This document shows, in pieces, positions 1 to 11,608 of a stretch of DNA of 64,000 bases (positions are counted from its first letter, which is position 1; every line of letters starts with the position of its first letter). The notes under the pieces are model-generated. The model saw only the letters and a program-made list of their open reading frames with translations, searched no databases and was not told the DNA's origin. The position numbers and the translations under genes are program-made. The stretch spans positions 11,691,348 through 11,755,347 of the forward strand of contig OZ026600.1 in assembly GCA_964020085.1 (NCBI GenBank), in the 5' to 3' direction. The stretch is from Micromussa lordhowensis. Lineage: Eukaryota; Cnidaria; Anthozoa; Scleractinia; Lobophylliidae.

Positions 1-219
1 AACATTTTGCTGCAAACCGCGGCTCCAAAAGTGCCCGTAGAGCCGAGTTATGACAAATTTGCCAAGGACACCTAAATCGGCAATTTTCTGAGATTTTGCC
101 AAGGGGGGACCAAGGGAAAATGCTCAAAAAAGTAGGCCGACTATAGGGGCTTCAAAAACACCCTTGCGCAAATTGCATCATCTCTTAATTGGTCTGCGCT
201 TAAAGTGCAATCATAGGAG
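1..219. repeat. Reference monomer with internal landmarks
   Basis: This first copy is used as the reference. Landmarks: a CCGCGG palindrome (SacII site) at 17-22; TTTGCCAAGGACACC starting near 58; TTTTGCCAAGGGGGGACC starting near 94; the A-tract CTCAAAAAAGTAGG near 123-136; GGCTTCAAAAACACCC near 148-163; a dyad with arms GCGCA at 166-170 and TGCGC at 195-199; and TCATAGGAG at the end. Two short direct repeats, ATTTGCCAAGG and ATTTTGCCAAGG, lie 37 bp apart and may be the relic of a smaller subunit. TCGGCC near 77-82 and GGCCGA near 135-140 are inverted copies of each other. There are eight CpG sites. No CENP-B box (NTTCGNNNNANNCGGGN) was seen. 219 is a multiple of 3, so all six frames are preserved across copies. 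Confidence 0.9.
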
Positions 220-907
220 AACATTTTGCTGCAAACCGCGGCTCCAAAAGTGCCCGTAGAGCCGAGTTATGACAAATTTGCCAAGGACACCTAAATCGGC
301 CATTTTCTGAGATTTTGCCAAGTGGGGACCAAGGGAAAATGCTCAAAAAAGTAGGCCGACTATAGGGGCTTCATAAACACCCTGACGCAAATTGCATCAT
401 CTCCTAATTGGTATGCGCTTGAAGTGCAATCATAGGAGAACATTTTGCTGCAAACCGCGGCTCCAAAAGTGCCCGTAGAGCCGAGTTATGACAAATTTGC
501 CAAGGACACCTTAATCGGCCATTTTCTGAGAATTTGCCAAGGGCGGACCAAGGGAAAATGCTCAAAAAAGTAGGCCGATTATAGGGGCTTCAAAAAAACC
601 CTGGCGCAAATTGCATCATCTTCTAATTGGTATGAGCTTGAAGTGCAATCATAGGACAACATTTTGCTGCAAACCGCGGCTCCAAAAGTGCCCGTAGAGC
701 CGAGTTATGACAAATTTGCCAAGGACACCTAAATTGGCCATTTTCTGAGATTTTGCCAAGGGGGGACCAAGGGAAAATGCTCAAAAAAGTAGGCCGACTA
801 TAGGGGTTTCAAAAACACTCTGGCGCAAATTGCATCATCTCGTAATTGGTATGCGCTTGAAGTGCAATCATAGGAGAACATTTTGCTGCAAACCGCGGCT
901 CTAAAAC

Positions 908-2651
908 TGCCCGTAGAGCCGAGTTATGACAAATTTGCCAAGGACACCTAAATCGGCCATTTTCTGAGATTTTGCCAAGGGGGGACCAAGGGAAAATGCT
1001 CAAAAAAGTAGGCCGACTATAGGGGCTTCATAAACAGCTTGGCGCAAATTGCATCATCTCCTAATTGGTATGCGCTTGAAGTGCAATCATAGGAGTACAT
1101 TTTGCTGCAAACCGCGGCTCCAAAAGTGCCCGTAGAGCCGAGTTATGACAACTTTGCCAAGGACACCTAAATCGGCCATTTTCTGAGATTTTGCCAAGGG
1201 GGGACCAAGGGAAAATGCTCAAAAAAGTAGGCCGACTATAGGGGCTTCATAAACACCCTAGCGCAAATTACATCATCTCCTAATTTGTATGCGCTTGAAG
1301 TGCAATCATAGGAGAACATTTTGCTGCAAACCGCGGCTCCAAAAGTGCCCGTAGAGCCGAGTTATGACAAATTTGCCAAGGACACCTTAATCGGCCATTT
1401 TCTGAGAATTTGCCAAGGGCGGACCAAGGGAAAATGCTCAAAAAAGTAGGCCGACTGTAGGGGCTTCAAAAACACCCTGGCGCAAATTGCATCATCTCCT
1501 AATTGGTATGCGCTTGAAGTGCAATCATAGGAACACATTTTGCTGGAAACCGCGCCTCCAAAAGTGCCCATAGAGCCCAGTTATGACAACTTTGCCAAGG
1601 ACACCTTAATCGGCCATTTTCTGAGAATTTGCCAAGGGCGGACCAAGGGAAAATGCTCAAAAAAGTAGGCCGACTGTAGGGGCTTCAAAAACACCCTGGC
1701 GCAAATTGCATCATCTTCTAATTGGTATGAGCTTAAAGTGCAATCATAGGACAACATTTTGCTGCAAACCGCGGCTCCAAAAGTGCCCGTAGAGCCGAGT
1801 TATGACAAATTTGCCAAGGACACCTAAATCGGCCATTTTCTGAGATTTTGCCAAGGGGAGACCAAGGGAAAATGCTCAAAAAAGTAGGCCGACTATAGGG
1901 GCTTCAAAAACACCTTTGCGCAAATTGCATCATCTCCTAATTGGTATGCGCTTGAAGTGCAATCATAGGAACACATTTTGCTGGAAACCGCGGCTCCAAA
2001 AGTGCCCATAGAGCCCAGTTATGACAACTTTGCCAAGGACACCTAAATCGGCCATTTTCTGAGATTTTGCCAAGGGGGGACCAAGGGAAAATGCTCAAAA
2101 AAGTAGGCCGACTATAGGGGCCTCATAAACACCCTGGCGCAAATTGCATCATCTCCTAATTGGTATGCGCTTGAAGTGCAATTATAGGAGAACATTTTGC
2201 TGCAAACCGCGGCTCCAAAAGTGCCCATAGAGCCGAGTTATGACAAATTTGCCAAGGACACCTTAATCGGCCATTTTCTGAGAATTTGCCAAGTGGGGAC
2301 CAAGGGAAAATGCTCAAAAAAGTAGGCCGACTGTAGGGGCTTCAAAAACACCCTGGCACAATTTGCATCATCTTCTAATTGGTATGAGCTTGAAGTGCAA
2401 TCATAGGACAACATTTTGCTGCAAACCGCGGCTCCAAACGTGCCCGTAGAGCCGAGTTATGACAAATTTGCCAAGGACACCTTAATCGGCCATTTTCTGA
2501 GAATTTGCCAAGGGCGGACCAAGGGAAAATGCTCAAAAAAGTAGGCCGACTGTAGGGGCTTCAAAAAGACCCTGGCGCAAATTGCATCATCTTCTAATTG
2601 GTATGAGCTTGAAGTGCAATCATAGGACAACATTTAGCTGCAAACCGCGGC
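908..2651. repeat. 1752-bp (8-monomer) offset repeat, copy 1
   Basis: Matches the sequence 1752 bp downstream. Shared rare markers include CATAAACAGCTT (1029 and 2781), AGGAGTAC (1091 and 2843), CTAATTTGTATG (about 1290 and 3042) and GGACAACATTTT. Eight monomers of 219 bp equal 1752, so this is a tandem duplication in exact monomer register. Similarity fades near 2440, where CTTAATCGG in copy 1 faces CTAAATCGG in copy 2. Confidence 0.8.
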
Positions 2652-4200
2652 TCCAAAAGTGCCCGTAGAGCCGAGTTATGACAAATTTGCCAAGGACACC
2701 TAAATCGGCCATTTTCTGAGATTTTGCCAAGGGGGGACCAAGGGAAAATGCTCAAAAAAGTAGGCCGACTATAGGGGCTTCATAAACAGCTTGGCGCAAA
2801 TTGCATCATCTCCTAATTGGTATGCGCTTGAAGTGCAATCATAGGAGTACATTTTGCTGCAAACCGCGGCTCCAAAAGTGCCCGTAGAGCCGAGTTATGA
2901 CAACTTTGCCAAGGACACCTAAATCGGCCATTTTCTGAGATTTTGCCAAGGGGGGACCAAGGGAAAATGCTCAAAAAAGTAGGCCGACTATAGGGGCTTC
3001 ATAAACACCCTGGCGCAAATTACATCATCTCCTAATTTGTATGCGCTTGAAGTGCAATCATAGGAGAACATTTTGCTGCAAACCGCGGCTCCAAAAGTGC
3101 CCGTAGAGCCGAGTTATGACAAATTTGCCAAGGACACCTTAATCGGCCATTTTCTGAGAATTTGTTAAGGGCGGACCAAGGGAAAATGCTCAAAAAAGTA
3201 GGCCGACTGTAGGGGCTTCAAAAACACCCTGGCGCAAATTGCATCATCTCCTAATTGGTATGCGCTTGAAGTGCAATCATAGGAACACATTTTGCTGGAA
3301 ACCGCGGCTCCAAAAGTGCCCATAGAGCCCAGTTATGACAACTTTGCCAAGGACACCTTAATCGGCCATTTTCTGAGAATTTGCCAACGGCGGACCAAGG
3401 GAAAATGCTCAAAAAAGTAGGCCGACTGTAGGGGCTTCAAAAACACCCTGGCGCAAATTGCATCATCTTCTAATTGGTATGAGCTTAAAGTGCAATCATA
3501 GGACAACATTTTGCTGCAAACCGCGGCTCCAAAAGTGCCCGTAGAGCCGAGTTATGACAAATTTGCCAAGGACATCTAAATCGGCCATTTTCTGAGATTT
3601 TGCCAAGGGGAGACCAAGGGAAAATGCTCAAAAAAGTAGGCCGACTATAGCGGCTTCAAAAACACCTTTGCGCAAATTGCATCATCTCCTAATTGGTATG
3701 CGCTTGAAGTGCAATCATAGGAACACATTTTGCTGGAAACCGCGGCTCCAAAAGTGCCCATAGAGCCCAGTTATGACAACTTTGCCAAGGACACCTAAAT
3801 CGGCCATTTTCTGAGATTTTGCCAAGGGGGGACCAAGGGAAAATGCTCAAAAAAGTAGGCCGACTATAGGGGCCTCATAAACACCCTGGCGCAAATTGCA
3901 TCATCTCCTAATTGGTATGCGCTTGAAGTGCAATTATAGGAGAACATTTTGCTGCAAACCGCGGCTCCAAAAGTGCCCATAGAGCCGAGTTATGACAAAT
4001 TTGCCAAGGACACCTTAATCGGCCATTTTCTGAGAATTTGCCAAGTGGGGACCAAGGGAAAATGCTCAAAAAAGTAGGCCGACTGTAGGGGCTTCAAAAA
4101 CACCCTGGCACAATTTGCATCATCTTCTAATTGGTATGAGCTTGAAGTGCAATCATAGGACAACATTTTGCTGCAAACCGCGGCTCCAAAAGTGCCCGTA
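2652..4200. repeat. 1752-bp offset repeat, copy 2 (partial)
   Basis: Second copy of the eight-monomer unit. It carries the same rare markers as the first with scattered changes, for example TTTGTTAAGGGCGG near 3163 against TTTGCCAAGGGCGG in copy 1. The match is lost near 4200, so the copy is shorter than a full unit or has been overwritten by later exchange. Confidence 0.78.
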
Positions 4201-5459
4201 GAGCCGAGTTATGACAAATTTGCCAAGGACACCTAAATCGGCCATTTTCTGAGATTTTGCCAAGGGGGGACCAAGGGAAAATGCTCAAAAAAGTAGGTCG
4301 ACTATAGGGGCTTCAAAAACACCCTGGCGCAAATTGCATCATCTCCTAATTGGTATGAGCTTGAAGTGCAATCATAGGAGAACATTTTGCTGCAAACCGC
4401 GGCTCCAAAACTGCCCGTAGAGCCGAGTTATGACAAATTTGCCAAGGACACCTAAATCGGCCATTTTCGGGGATTTTGCCAAGGGGGGACCAAGGGAAAA
4501 TGCCCAAAAAAGTAGGCCGACTATAGGGGCTTCATAAACACCCTGGCGCAAATTGCATCATCTCCTAATTGGTATGCGCTTGAAGTGCAATCATAGGAGA
4601 ACATTTTGCTGCAAACCGCGGCTCCAAAAGTGCCCGTAGAGCCGAGTTATGACAAATTTGCCAAGGACACCTTAATCGGCCATTTTCTGAGAATTTGCCA
4701 AGGGCGGACCAAGGGAAAATGCTCAAAAAAGTAGGCCGACTGTAGGGGCTTCAAAAAAACCCTGGCGCAAATTGCATCATCTTCTAATTGGTATGAGCTT
4801 AAAGTGCAATCATAGGACAACATTTTGCTGCAAACCGCGGCTCCAAAAGTTCTCGTAGAGCCGAGTTATGACAAATTTGCCAAGGACACCTAAATCGGCC
4901 ATTTTCTGAGATTTTGCCAAGGGGAGACCAAGGGAAAATGCTCAAAAAAGTAGGCCGACTATAGGGGCTTCAAAAACACCTTTGCGCAAATTGCATCATC
5001 TCCTAATTCGTATGCGCTTGAAGTGCAATCATAGGAACACATTTTGCTGCAAACCGCGGCTCCAAAAGTGCCCGTAGAGCCCAGTTATGACAACTTTGCC
5101 AAGGACACCTAAATCGGCCATTTTCTGAGATTTTGCCAAGGGGGGACCAAGGGAAAATGCTCAAAAAAGTAGGCCGAATATAGGGGCTTCATAAACACCC
5201 TGGCGCAAATTGCATCATCTCCTAATTGGTATGCGCTTGAAGTGCAATTATAGGAGAACATTTTGCTGCAAACCGCGGCTCCAAAAGTGCCCATAGAGCC
5301 GAGTTATGACAAATTTGCCAAGGACACCTTAATCGGCCATTTTCTGAGAATTTGCCAAGTGGGGACCAAGGGAAAATGCTCAAAAAAGTAGGCCGACTGT
5401 AGGGGCTTCAAAAACCCCCTGGCACAATTTGCATCATCTTCTAATTGGTATGAACTTGA

Positions 5460-6170
5460 AGTGCAATCATAGGAGAACATTTTGCTGCAAACCGCGGCTC
5501 CAAAACTGCCCGTAGAGCCGAGTTATGAAAATTTGCCAAGGACACCTAAATCGGCCATTTTCTGAGATTTTGCCAAGTGGGGACCAAGGGAAAATGCTCA
5601 AAAAAGTAGGCCGACTATAGGGGCTTCATAAACACCTTGGCGCAAATTGCATCATCTCCTAATTGGTATGCGCTTGAAGTGCAATCATAGGAGTACATTT
5701 TGCTGCAAACTGCGGGTCCAAAAGTGCCCGTAGAGCTGAGTTATGACAACTTTGCCAAGGACACCTAAATCGGCCATTTTCTGAGATTTTGCCAAGGGGG
5801 GACCAAGGGAAAATGCTCAAAAAAGTAGGCCGACTATAGGGGCTTCAAAAACACCTTTGCGCAAATTGCATCATCTCCTAATTGGTATGCGCTTGAAGTG
5901 CAATCATAGGAACACATTTTGCTGCAAACCGCGGCTCCAAAAGTGCCCGTAGAGCCGAGTTATGACAACTTTGCCAAGGACACCTAAATCGGCCATTTTC
6001 TGAGATTTTGCCAAGGGGGGACCAAGGGAAAATGCTCAAAAAAGTAGGCCGACTATAAGGGCTTCATAAACACCCTGGCGCAAATTGCATCATCTCCTAA
6101 TTGGTATGCGCTTGAAGTGCAATTATAGGAGAACATTTTGCTGCAAACCGCGGCTCCAAAAGTGCCCATA
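5460..6170. repeat. 2191-bp (10-monomer) offset repeat, copy 1
   Basis: Shares with the region 2191 bp downstream a one-base-deleted motif AGTTATGAAAATTTGCC (5521 and 7712), GCGGGTCCAAAAG (about 5712 and 7903), GGAGTACATTTT and, further on, CAATTATAGG (6121 and about 8318). It diverges after about 6180, where this copy has CTTAATCGG. Confidence 0.72.
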
Positions 6171-6339
6171 GAGCCGAGTTATGACAAATTTTCCAAGGAC
6201 ACCTTAATCGGCCATTTTCTGAGAATTTGCCAAGTGGGGACCAAGGGAAAATGCTCAAAAAAGTAGGCCGACTGTAGGGGCTTCAAAAACACCCTGGGAC
6301 AAATTACATCATCTTCTAATTGGTATGAGCTTAAAGTGC

Positions 6340-6870
6340 AATCATAGGAGAACATTTTGCTGCAAACCGCGGCTCCAAAAGTGCCCGTAGAGCCGAGTTA
6401 TGACAAATTTGCCAAGGACACCTAAATCGGCCATTTTCTGAGATTTTTGCCAAGGGGGGACCAAGGGAAAATGCTCAAAAAAGTAGGCCGACTATAGGGG
6501 CTTCAAAAACACCCTGGCACAAATTACATCATCTTCTAATTGGTATGAGCTTGAAGTGCAATCATAGGACAACATTTTGCTGCAAACCGCGGCTCCAAAA
6601 GTGCCCGTAGAGCCGAGTTATGACAAATTTGCCAAGGACACCTAAATCGGCCATTTTCTGAGATTTTTGCCAAGGGGGGACCAAGGGAAAATGCTCAAAA
6701 AAGTAGGCCGACTATAGGGGCTTCAAAAACACCCTGGAACAAATTACATCATCTTCTAATTGGTATGAGCTTGAAGTGCAATCATAGGACAACATTTTGC
6801 TGCAAACCGCGGCTCCAAAAGTGCCCGTAGAGCCGAGTTATGACAAATTTGCCAAGGACACCTAAATCGG
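6340..6870. repeat. Adjacent near-identical 220-bp monomers
   Basis: Consecutive monomers near 6340-6560 and 6560-6780 both carry an extra T in GAGATTTTTGCC, giving a 220-bp period, together with an AAATTACATCATC variant. Their near identity to each other rather than to distant monomers indicates very local single-monomer duplication. Confidence 0.72.
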
Positions 6871-7650
6871 CCATTTTCTGAGATTTTGCCAAGTGGGGAC
6901 CAAGGGAAAATGCTCAAAAAAGTAGGCCGACTATAGGGGCTTCATAAACACCTTGGCGCAAATTGCATCATCTCCTAATTGGTATGCGCTTGAAGTGCAA
7001 TCATAGGAGAACATTTTGCTGCAAACCGCGGGTCCAAAAGTGCCCGTAGAGCCGAGTTATGACAAATTTGCCAAGGACACCTAAATCGGCCATTTTCTGA
7101 GATTTTGCCAAGGGGGGACCAAGGGAAAATGCTCAAAAAAGTAGGCCGACTATAGGGGCTTCAAAAACACCCTGGCGCAAATTCCATCATCTCCTAATTG
7201 GTATGCGCTTGAAGTGCAATCATAGGAACACATTTTGCTGCAAACCGTGGCTCCATAAGTGCCCGTAGAGCCGAGTTATGACAAATTTGCCAAGGACACC
7301 TAAATCGGCCATTTTCTGAGAATTTGCCAAGTGGGGACCAAGGGAAAATGCTCAAAAAAGTAGGCCGACTGTAGGGGCTTCAAAAACACCCTGGCACAAA
7401 TTGCATCATCTTCTAATTGGTATGAGCTTGAAGTGCAATTATAGGACAACATTTTGCTGCAAACCGCGCCTCCAAAAGTGCCCGTAGAGCCGAGTTATGA
7501 CAAATTTGCCAAGGACACCTAAATCAGCCATTTTCTGAGATTTTGCCAAGGTGGGACCAAGGGAAAATGCTCAAAAAAGTAGGCCGACTATAGGGGCTTC
7601 AAAAACACCCTGGCGCAAATTGCATCATCTCCTAATTGGTATGCGCTTGA

Positions 7651-8361
7651 AGTGCAATCATAGGAGAACATTTTGCTGCAAACCGCGGCTCCAAAACTGC
7701 CCGTAGAGCCGAGTTATGAAAATTTGCCAAGGACACCTAAATCGGCCATTTTCTGAGATTTTGCCAAGTGGGGACCAAGGGAAAATGCTCAAAAACGTAG
7801 GCCGACTATAGGGGCTTCATAAACACCTTGGCACAAATTGCATCATCTCCTAATTGGTATGCGCTTGAAGTGCAATCATAGGAGTACATTTTGGTGCAAA
7901 CCGCGGGTCCAAAAGTGCCCGTAGAGCCGAGTTATGACAACTTTGCCAAGGACACCTAAATCGGCCATTTTCTGAGATTTTGCCAAGGGGGGACCAAGGG
8001 AAAATGCTCAAAAAAGTAGGCCGACTATAGGGGCTTCAAAAACACCTTTGCGCAAATTGCATCATCTCCTAATTGGTATGCGCTTGAAGTGCAATCATAG
8101 GAACACATTTTGCTGCAAACCCCGGCTCCAAAAGTGCCCGTAGAGCCGAGTTATCACAACTTTGCCAAGGACACCTAAATCGGCCATTTTCTGAGATTTT
8201 GCCAAGGGGGGACCAAGGGAAAATCCTCAAAAAAGTAGGCCGACTATAGGGGCTTCATAAACACCCTGGCGCAAATTGCATCATCTCCTAATTGGTATGC
8301 GCTTAAAGTGCAATTATAGGAGAACATTTTGCTGCAAACTGCGGCTCAAAAAGTGCCCATA
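7651..8361. repeat. 2191-bp offset repeat, copy 2
   Basis: Downstream partner of the 5460-6170 segment, ten monomers away, with the same one-base deletion motif near 7712. A few private changes are seen, such as CAAAAACGTAGG near 7791, TTTGGTGCAAACC near 7890 and GTTATCACAAC near 8150. Confidence 0.72.
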
Positions 8362-8855
8362 GAGCGGAGTTATGACAAATTTGCCAAGGACACCTAAATC
8401 GGCCATTTTCTGAGATTTTGCCAAGGGAGGACCAAGGGAAAATGCTCAAAAAAGTAGGCCGACTATAGGGGCTTCAAAAACACCCTGGCGCAAATTGCAT
8501 CATCTCCTAATTGGTATGCGCTTGAAGTGCAATCATAGGAGAACATTTTGCTGCAAACCGCGGCTCCAAAACTGCCGTAGAGCTGAGTGATGAAAAATTT
8601 GCCAAGAACAACTAAATCGGCCATTTTCTGAGATTTTGCCAAGGGAGGACCAAGGGAAAATGCTCAAAAAAGTAGGCCGACTATAGGGGCTTCAAAAACA
8701 CCCTGGCGCAAATTGCATCATCTCCTAATTGGTATGCGCTTGAAGTGCAATCATAGGAGAACATTTTGCTGCAAACCGCGGCTCCAAAACTGCCCGTAGA
8801 GCTGAGTGATGAAAAATTTGCCAAGGACACCTAAATCGGCCATTTTCTGAGATTT

Positions 8856-8872
8856 TGCCAAAAAAAAACCAA
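8856..8872. other. G-run replaced by A-run in one monomer
   Basis: Where monomers have GCCAAGGGGGGACC, this one has GCC followed by nine A and then CC. Length is unchanged, so six adjacent G have become six A (six C to six T on the other strand). I did not notice this change in any other monomer. Confidence 0.85.
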
Positions 8873-9639
8873 GGGAAAATGCTCAAAAAAGTAGGCCGAC
8901 TATAGGGGCCTCAAAAACACCCTGGCGCAAATTGCATCATCTCCTAATTGGTATGCGCTTGAAGTGCAATCATAGGAGAACATTTTGCTGCAAACCGCGG
9001 CTCCAAAAGTGCCCGTAGAGCCGAGTTATGACAAATTTGCCAAGGACACCTAAATCGGCCATTTTCTGAGATTTTGCCAAGGGGGGACCAAGGGAAACTG
9101 CTCAAAAAAGAAGGCCGACTATAGGGGCTTCAAAAACACCCTGGCGCAAATTGCATCATCTCCTAATTGGTATGCGCTTGAAGTGCAATCATAGGAGAAC
9201 ATTTTGCTGCAATCCGCGGCTCCAAAAGTGCCCGTAGAGCCGAGTAATGACAAATTTGCCAAGGACACCTAAATCGGCCATTTTCTGAGATTTTGCCAAG
9301 GGAGGACCAAGGGAAAATGCTCAAAAAAGTAGGCCGACTATAGGGGCTTCAAAAACACCCTGGCGCAAATTGCATCATCTCCTAATTGGTATGCGCTTGA
9401 AGTGCAATCATAGGAGAACATTTTGCTGCAAACCGCGGCTCCAAAACTGCCGTAGAGCTGAGTGATGAAAAACTTGCCAAGGACACCTAAATCGGCCATT
9501 TTCTGAGATTTTGCCAAGGGAGGACCAAGGGAAAATGCTCAAAAAAGAAGGCCGACTATAGGCGCTTGAAAAACACCCTCGCGCAAATTGCATCATCTCG
9601 TAATTGGTATGCGCTTGAAGTGCAATCATAGGAGAAGAT

Positions 9640-11608
9640 TTTGCTGCAAACCGCGGCTCCAAAAGTGCCCGTAGAGCCGAGTAATGACAAATTTGCCAAG
9701 GACACCTAAATCGGCCATTTTCTGAGATTTTGCCAAGGGAGGACCAAGGGAAAATGCTCAAAAAAGTTGGCCGACTATAGGGGCTTGAAAAACACCCTGG
9801 CGCAAATTGCATCATCTCGTAATTGGTATGCGCTTGAAGTGCAATCATAGGAGAACATTTTGCTGCAAACCGCGGCTCCAAAACTGCCGTAGAGCTGAGT
9901 GATGAAAAATTTGCCAAGGACACCTAAATCGGCCATTTTCTGAGATTTTGCCAAGGGAGGACCAAGGGAAAATGCTCAAAAAAGTAGGCCGACTATAGGG
10001 GCTTCAAAAACACCCTGGCGCAAATTGCATCATCTCCTAATTGGTATGCGCTTGAAGTGCAATCATAGGAGAACATTTTGCTGCAAACCGCGGCTCCAAA
10101 ACTGCCCGTAGAGCTGAGTGATGAAAAATTTGCCAAGGACACCTAAATCGGCCATTTTCTGAGATTTTGCCAAAGGAGGACCAAGGGAAAATGCTCAAAA
10201 AAGTAGGCCGACTATAGGGGCCTCAAAAACACCCTGGCGCAAATTGCATCATCTCCTAATTGGTATGCACTTGAAGTGCAATCATAGGAGAACATTTTGC
10301 TGCAAACCGCGGCTCCAAAAGTGCCCGTAGAGCCGAGTTATGACAAATTTGCCAAGGACACCTAAATCGGCCATTTTCTGAGATTTTGCCAAGGGGGGAC
10401 CAAGGGAAACTGCTCAAAAAAGAAGGCCGACTATAGGGGCTTCAAAAACACCCTGGCGCAAATTGCATCATCTCCTAATTGGTATGCGCTTGAAGTGCAA
10501 TCATAGGAGAACATTTTGCTGCAAACCGCGGCTCCAAAACTGCCGTACAGCTGAGTGATGAAAAACTTGCCAAGGACACCTAAATCGGCCATTTTCTGAG
10601 ATTTTGCCAAGGGAGGACCAAGGGAAAATGCTCAAAAAAGTAGGCCGACTATAGGGGCTTCAAAAACACCCTGGCGCAAATTGCATCATCTCGTAATTGG
10701 TATGCGCTTGAAGTGCAATCATAGGAGAACATTTTGCTGCAAACCGCGGCTCCAAAACTGCCCGTAGAGCTGAGTGATGAAACATTTGCCAAGGACACCT
10801 AAATCGGCCATTTTCTGAGATTTTGCCAAAGGAGGACCAAGGGAAAATGCTCAAAAAAGTAGGCCGACTATAGGGGCCTCAAAAACACCCTGTCGCAAAT
10901 TGCATCATCTCCTAATTGGTATGCGCTTGAAGTGCAATCATAGGAGAACATTTTGCTGCAAACCGTGGCTCCAAAAGTGCCCGTAGAGCCGAGTTATGAC
11001 AAATTTGCCAAGGACACCTAAATCGGCCATTTTCTGAGATTTTGCCAAGGGGGGACCAAGGGAAACTGCTCAAAAAAGAAGGCCGAATATAGGGGCTTCA
11101 AAAACACCCTGGCGCAAATTGCATCATCTCCTAATTGGTATGCGCTTGAAGTGCAATCATAGGAGAACATTTTGCTGCAATTGGCGGCTTTAAAAGTGCC
11201 GGTAGAGCCGAGTAATGACAAATTTGCCAAGGACACCTAAATCGGCCATTTTCTGAGATTTTGCCAAGGGAGGACCAAGGGAAAATGCTCAAAAAAGTAG
11301 GCCGACTATAGGGGCTTCAAAAACACCCTGGCGCAAATTGCATCATCTCGTAATTGGTATGCGCTTGAAGTGCAATCATAGGAGAACATTTTGCTGCAAA
11401 CTGCGGCTCCAAAACTGCCCGTAGAGCTGAGTGATGAAAAATTTGCCAAGGACACCTAAATCGGCCATTTTTTGAGATTTTGCCAAGGGAGGACCAAGGG
11501 AAAATGCTCAAAAAAGGAGGCCGACTATAGGGGCTTCAAAAACACCCTGACGCAAATTGCATCATCTCCTAATTGGTATGCGCTTAAAGTGCAATCATAG
11601 GAGAACAT
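9640..11608. repeat. 1969-bp (9-monomer) tandem duplication, copy A
   Basis: Nine monomers matched 1969 bp downstream with only occasional differences. Shared rare features include AACATTTGCCAAGG (about 10780 and 12749), a CCTGTCGCAAATT variant (about 10889 and 12858), GGCCGAATATAGG (about 11081 and 13050) and a disrupted CCGCGG with GGCGGCTTTAAAAG (about 11183 and 13152). Differences include TGCACTTG at about 10266 against TGCGCTTG and GTACAGC at 10546 against GTAGAGC. The length of 1969 rather than 1971 fits the one-base-deleted monomers inside it. The start is placed where upstream similarity weakens. Confidence 0.85.

Larger units (their letters stand above)
1..8400. repeat. Satellite domain 1 (CAACTTTGCC / TTAATCGG variants)
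   Basis: This stretch is marked by monomers with CAACTTTGCC instead of CAAATTTGCC, CTTAATCGGCC with GAGAATTTGCC, AGGGCGGACC in place of the G-run, CATAAACACC, and TAGGACAACATTTT. These variants become rare after about 8.4 kb. Higher-order structure is present but irregular: marker CAATTATAGG recurs at about 2179, 3931, 5247, 6121 and 8318, spaced by roughly whole numbers of monomers (8, 6, 4 and 10). No gene is seen. Confidence 0.8.

Noticed and set aside
94..148. G-quadruplex from the GGGGGG, GGG and GGGG runs
   Set aside because: Loops between the runs are too long (about 29 bases between the last two), and many monomers break the G-run (GGGAGG, GTGGGG, GGGCGG).
139..150. CTATAGGGG as a TATA-type promoter element
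   Set aside because: It does not match a TATA box well, often reads CTGTAGGGG, and has no associated transcription unit.
9408..9923. 171-codon minus-strand frame as a repeat protein gene
   Set aside because: It is two monomers of the usual pseudo-peptide joined by a one-base deletion (AACTGCCGTAG). No start context, domain or flanking gene supports it.
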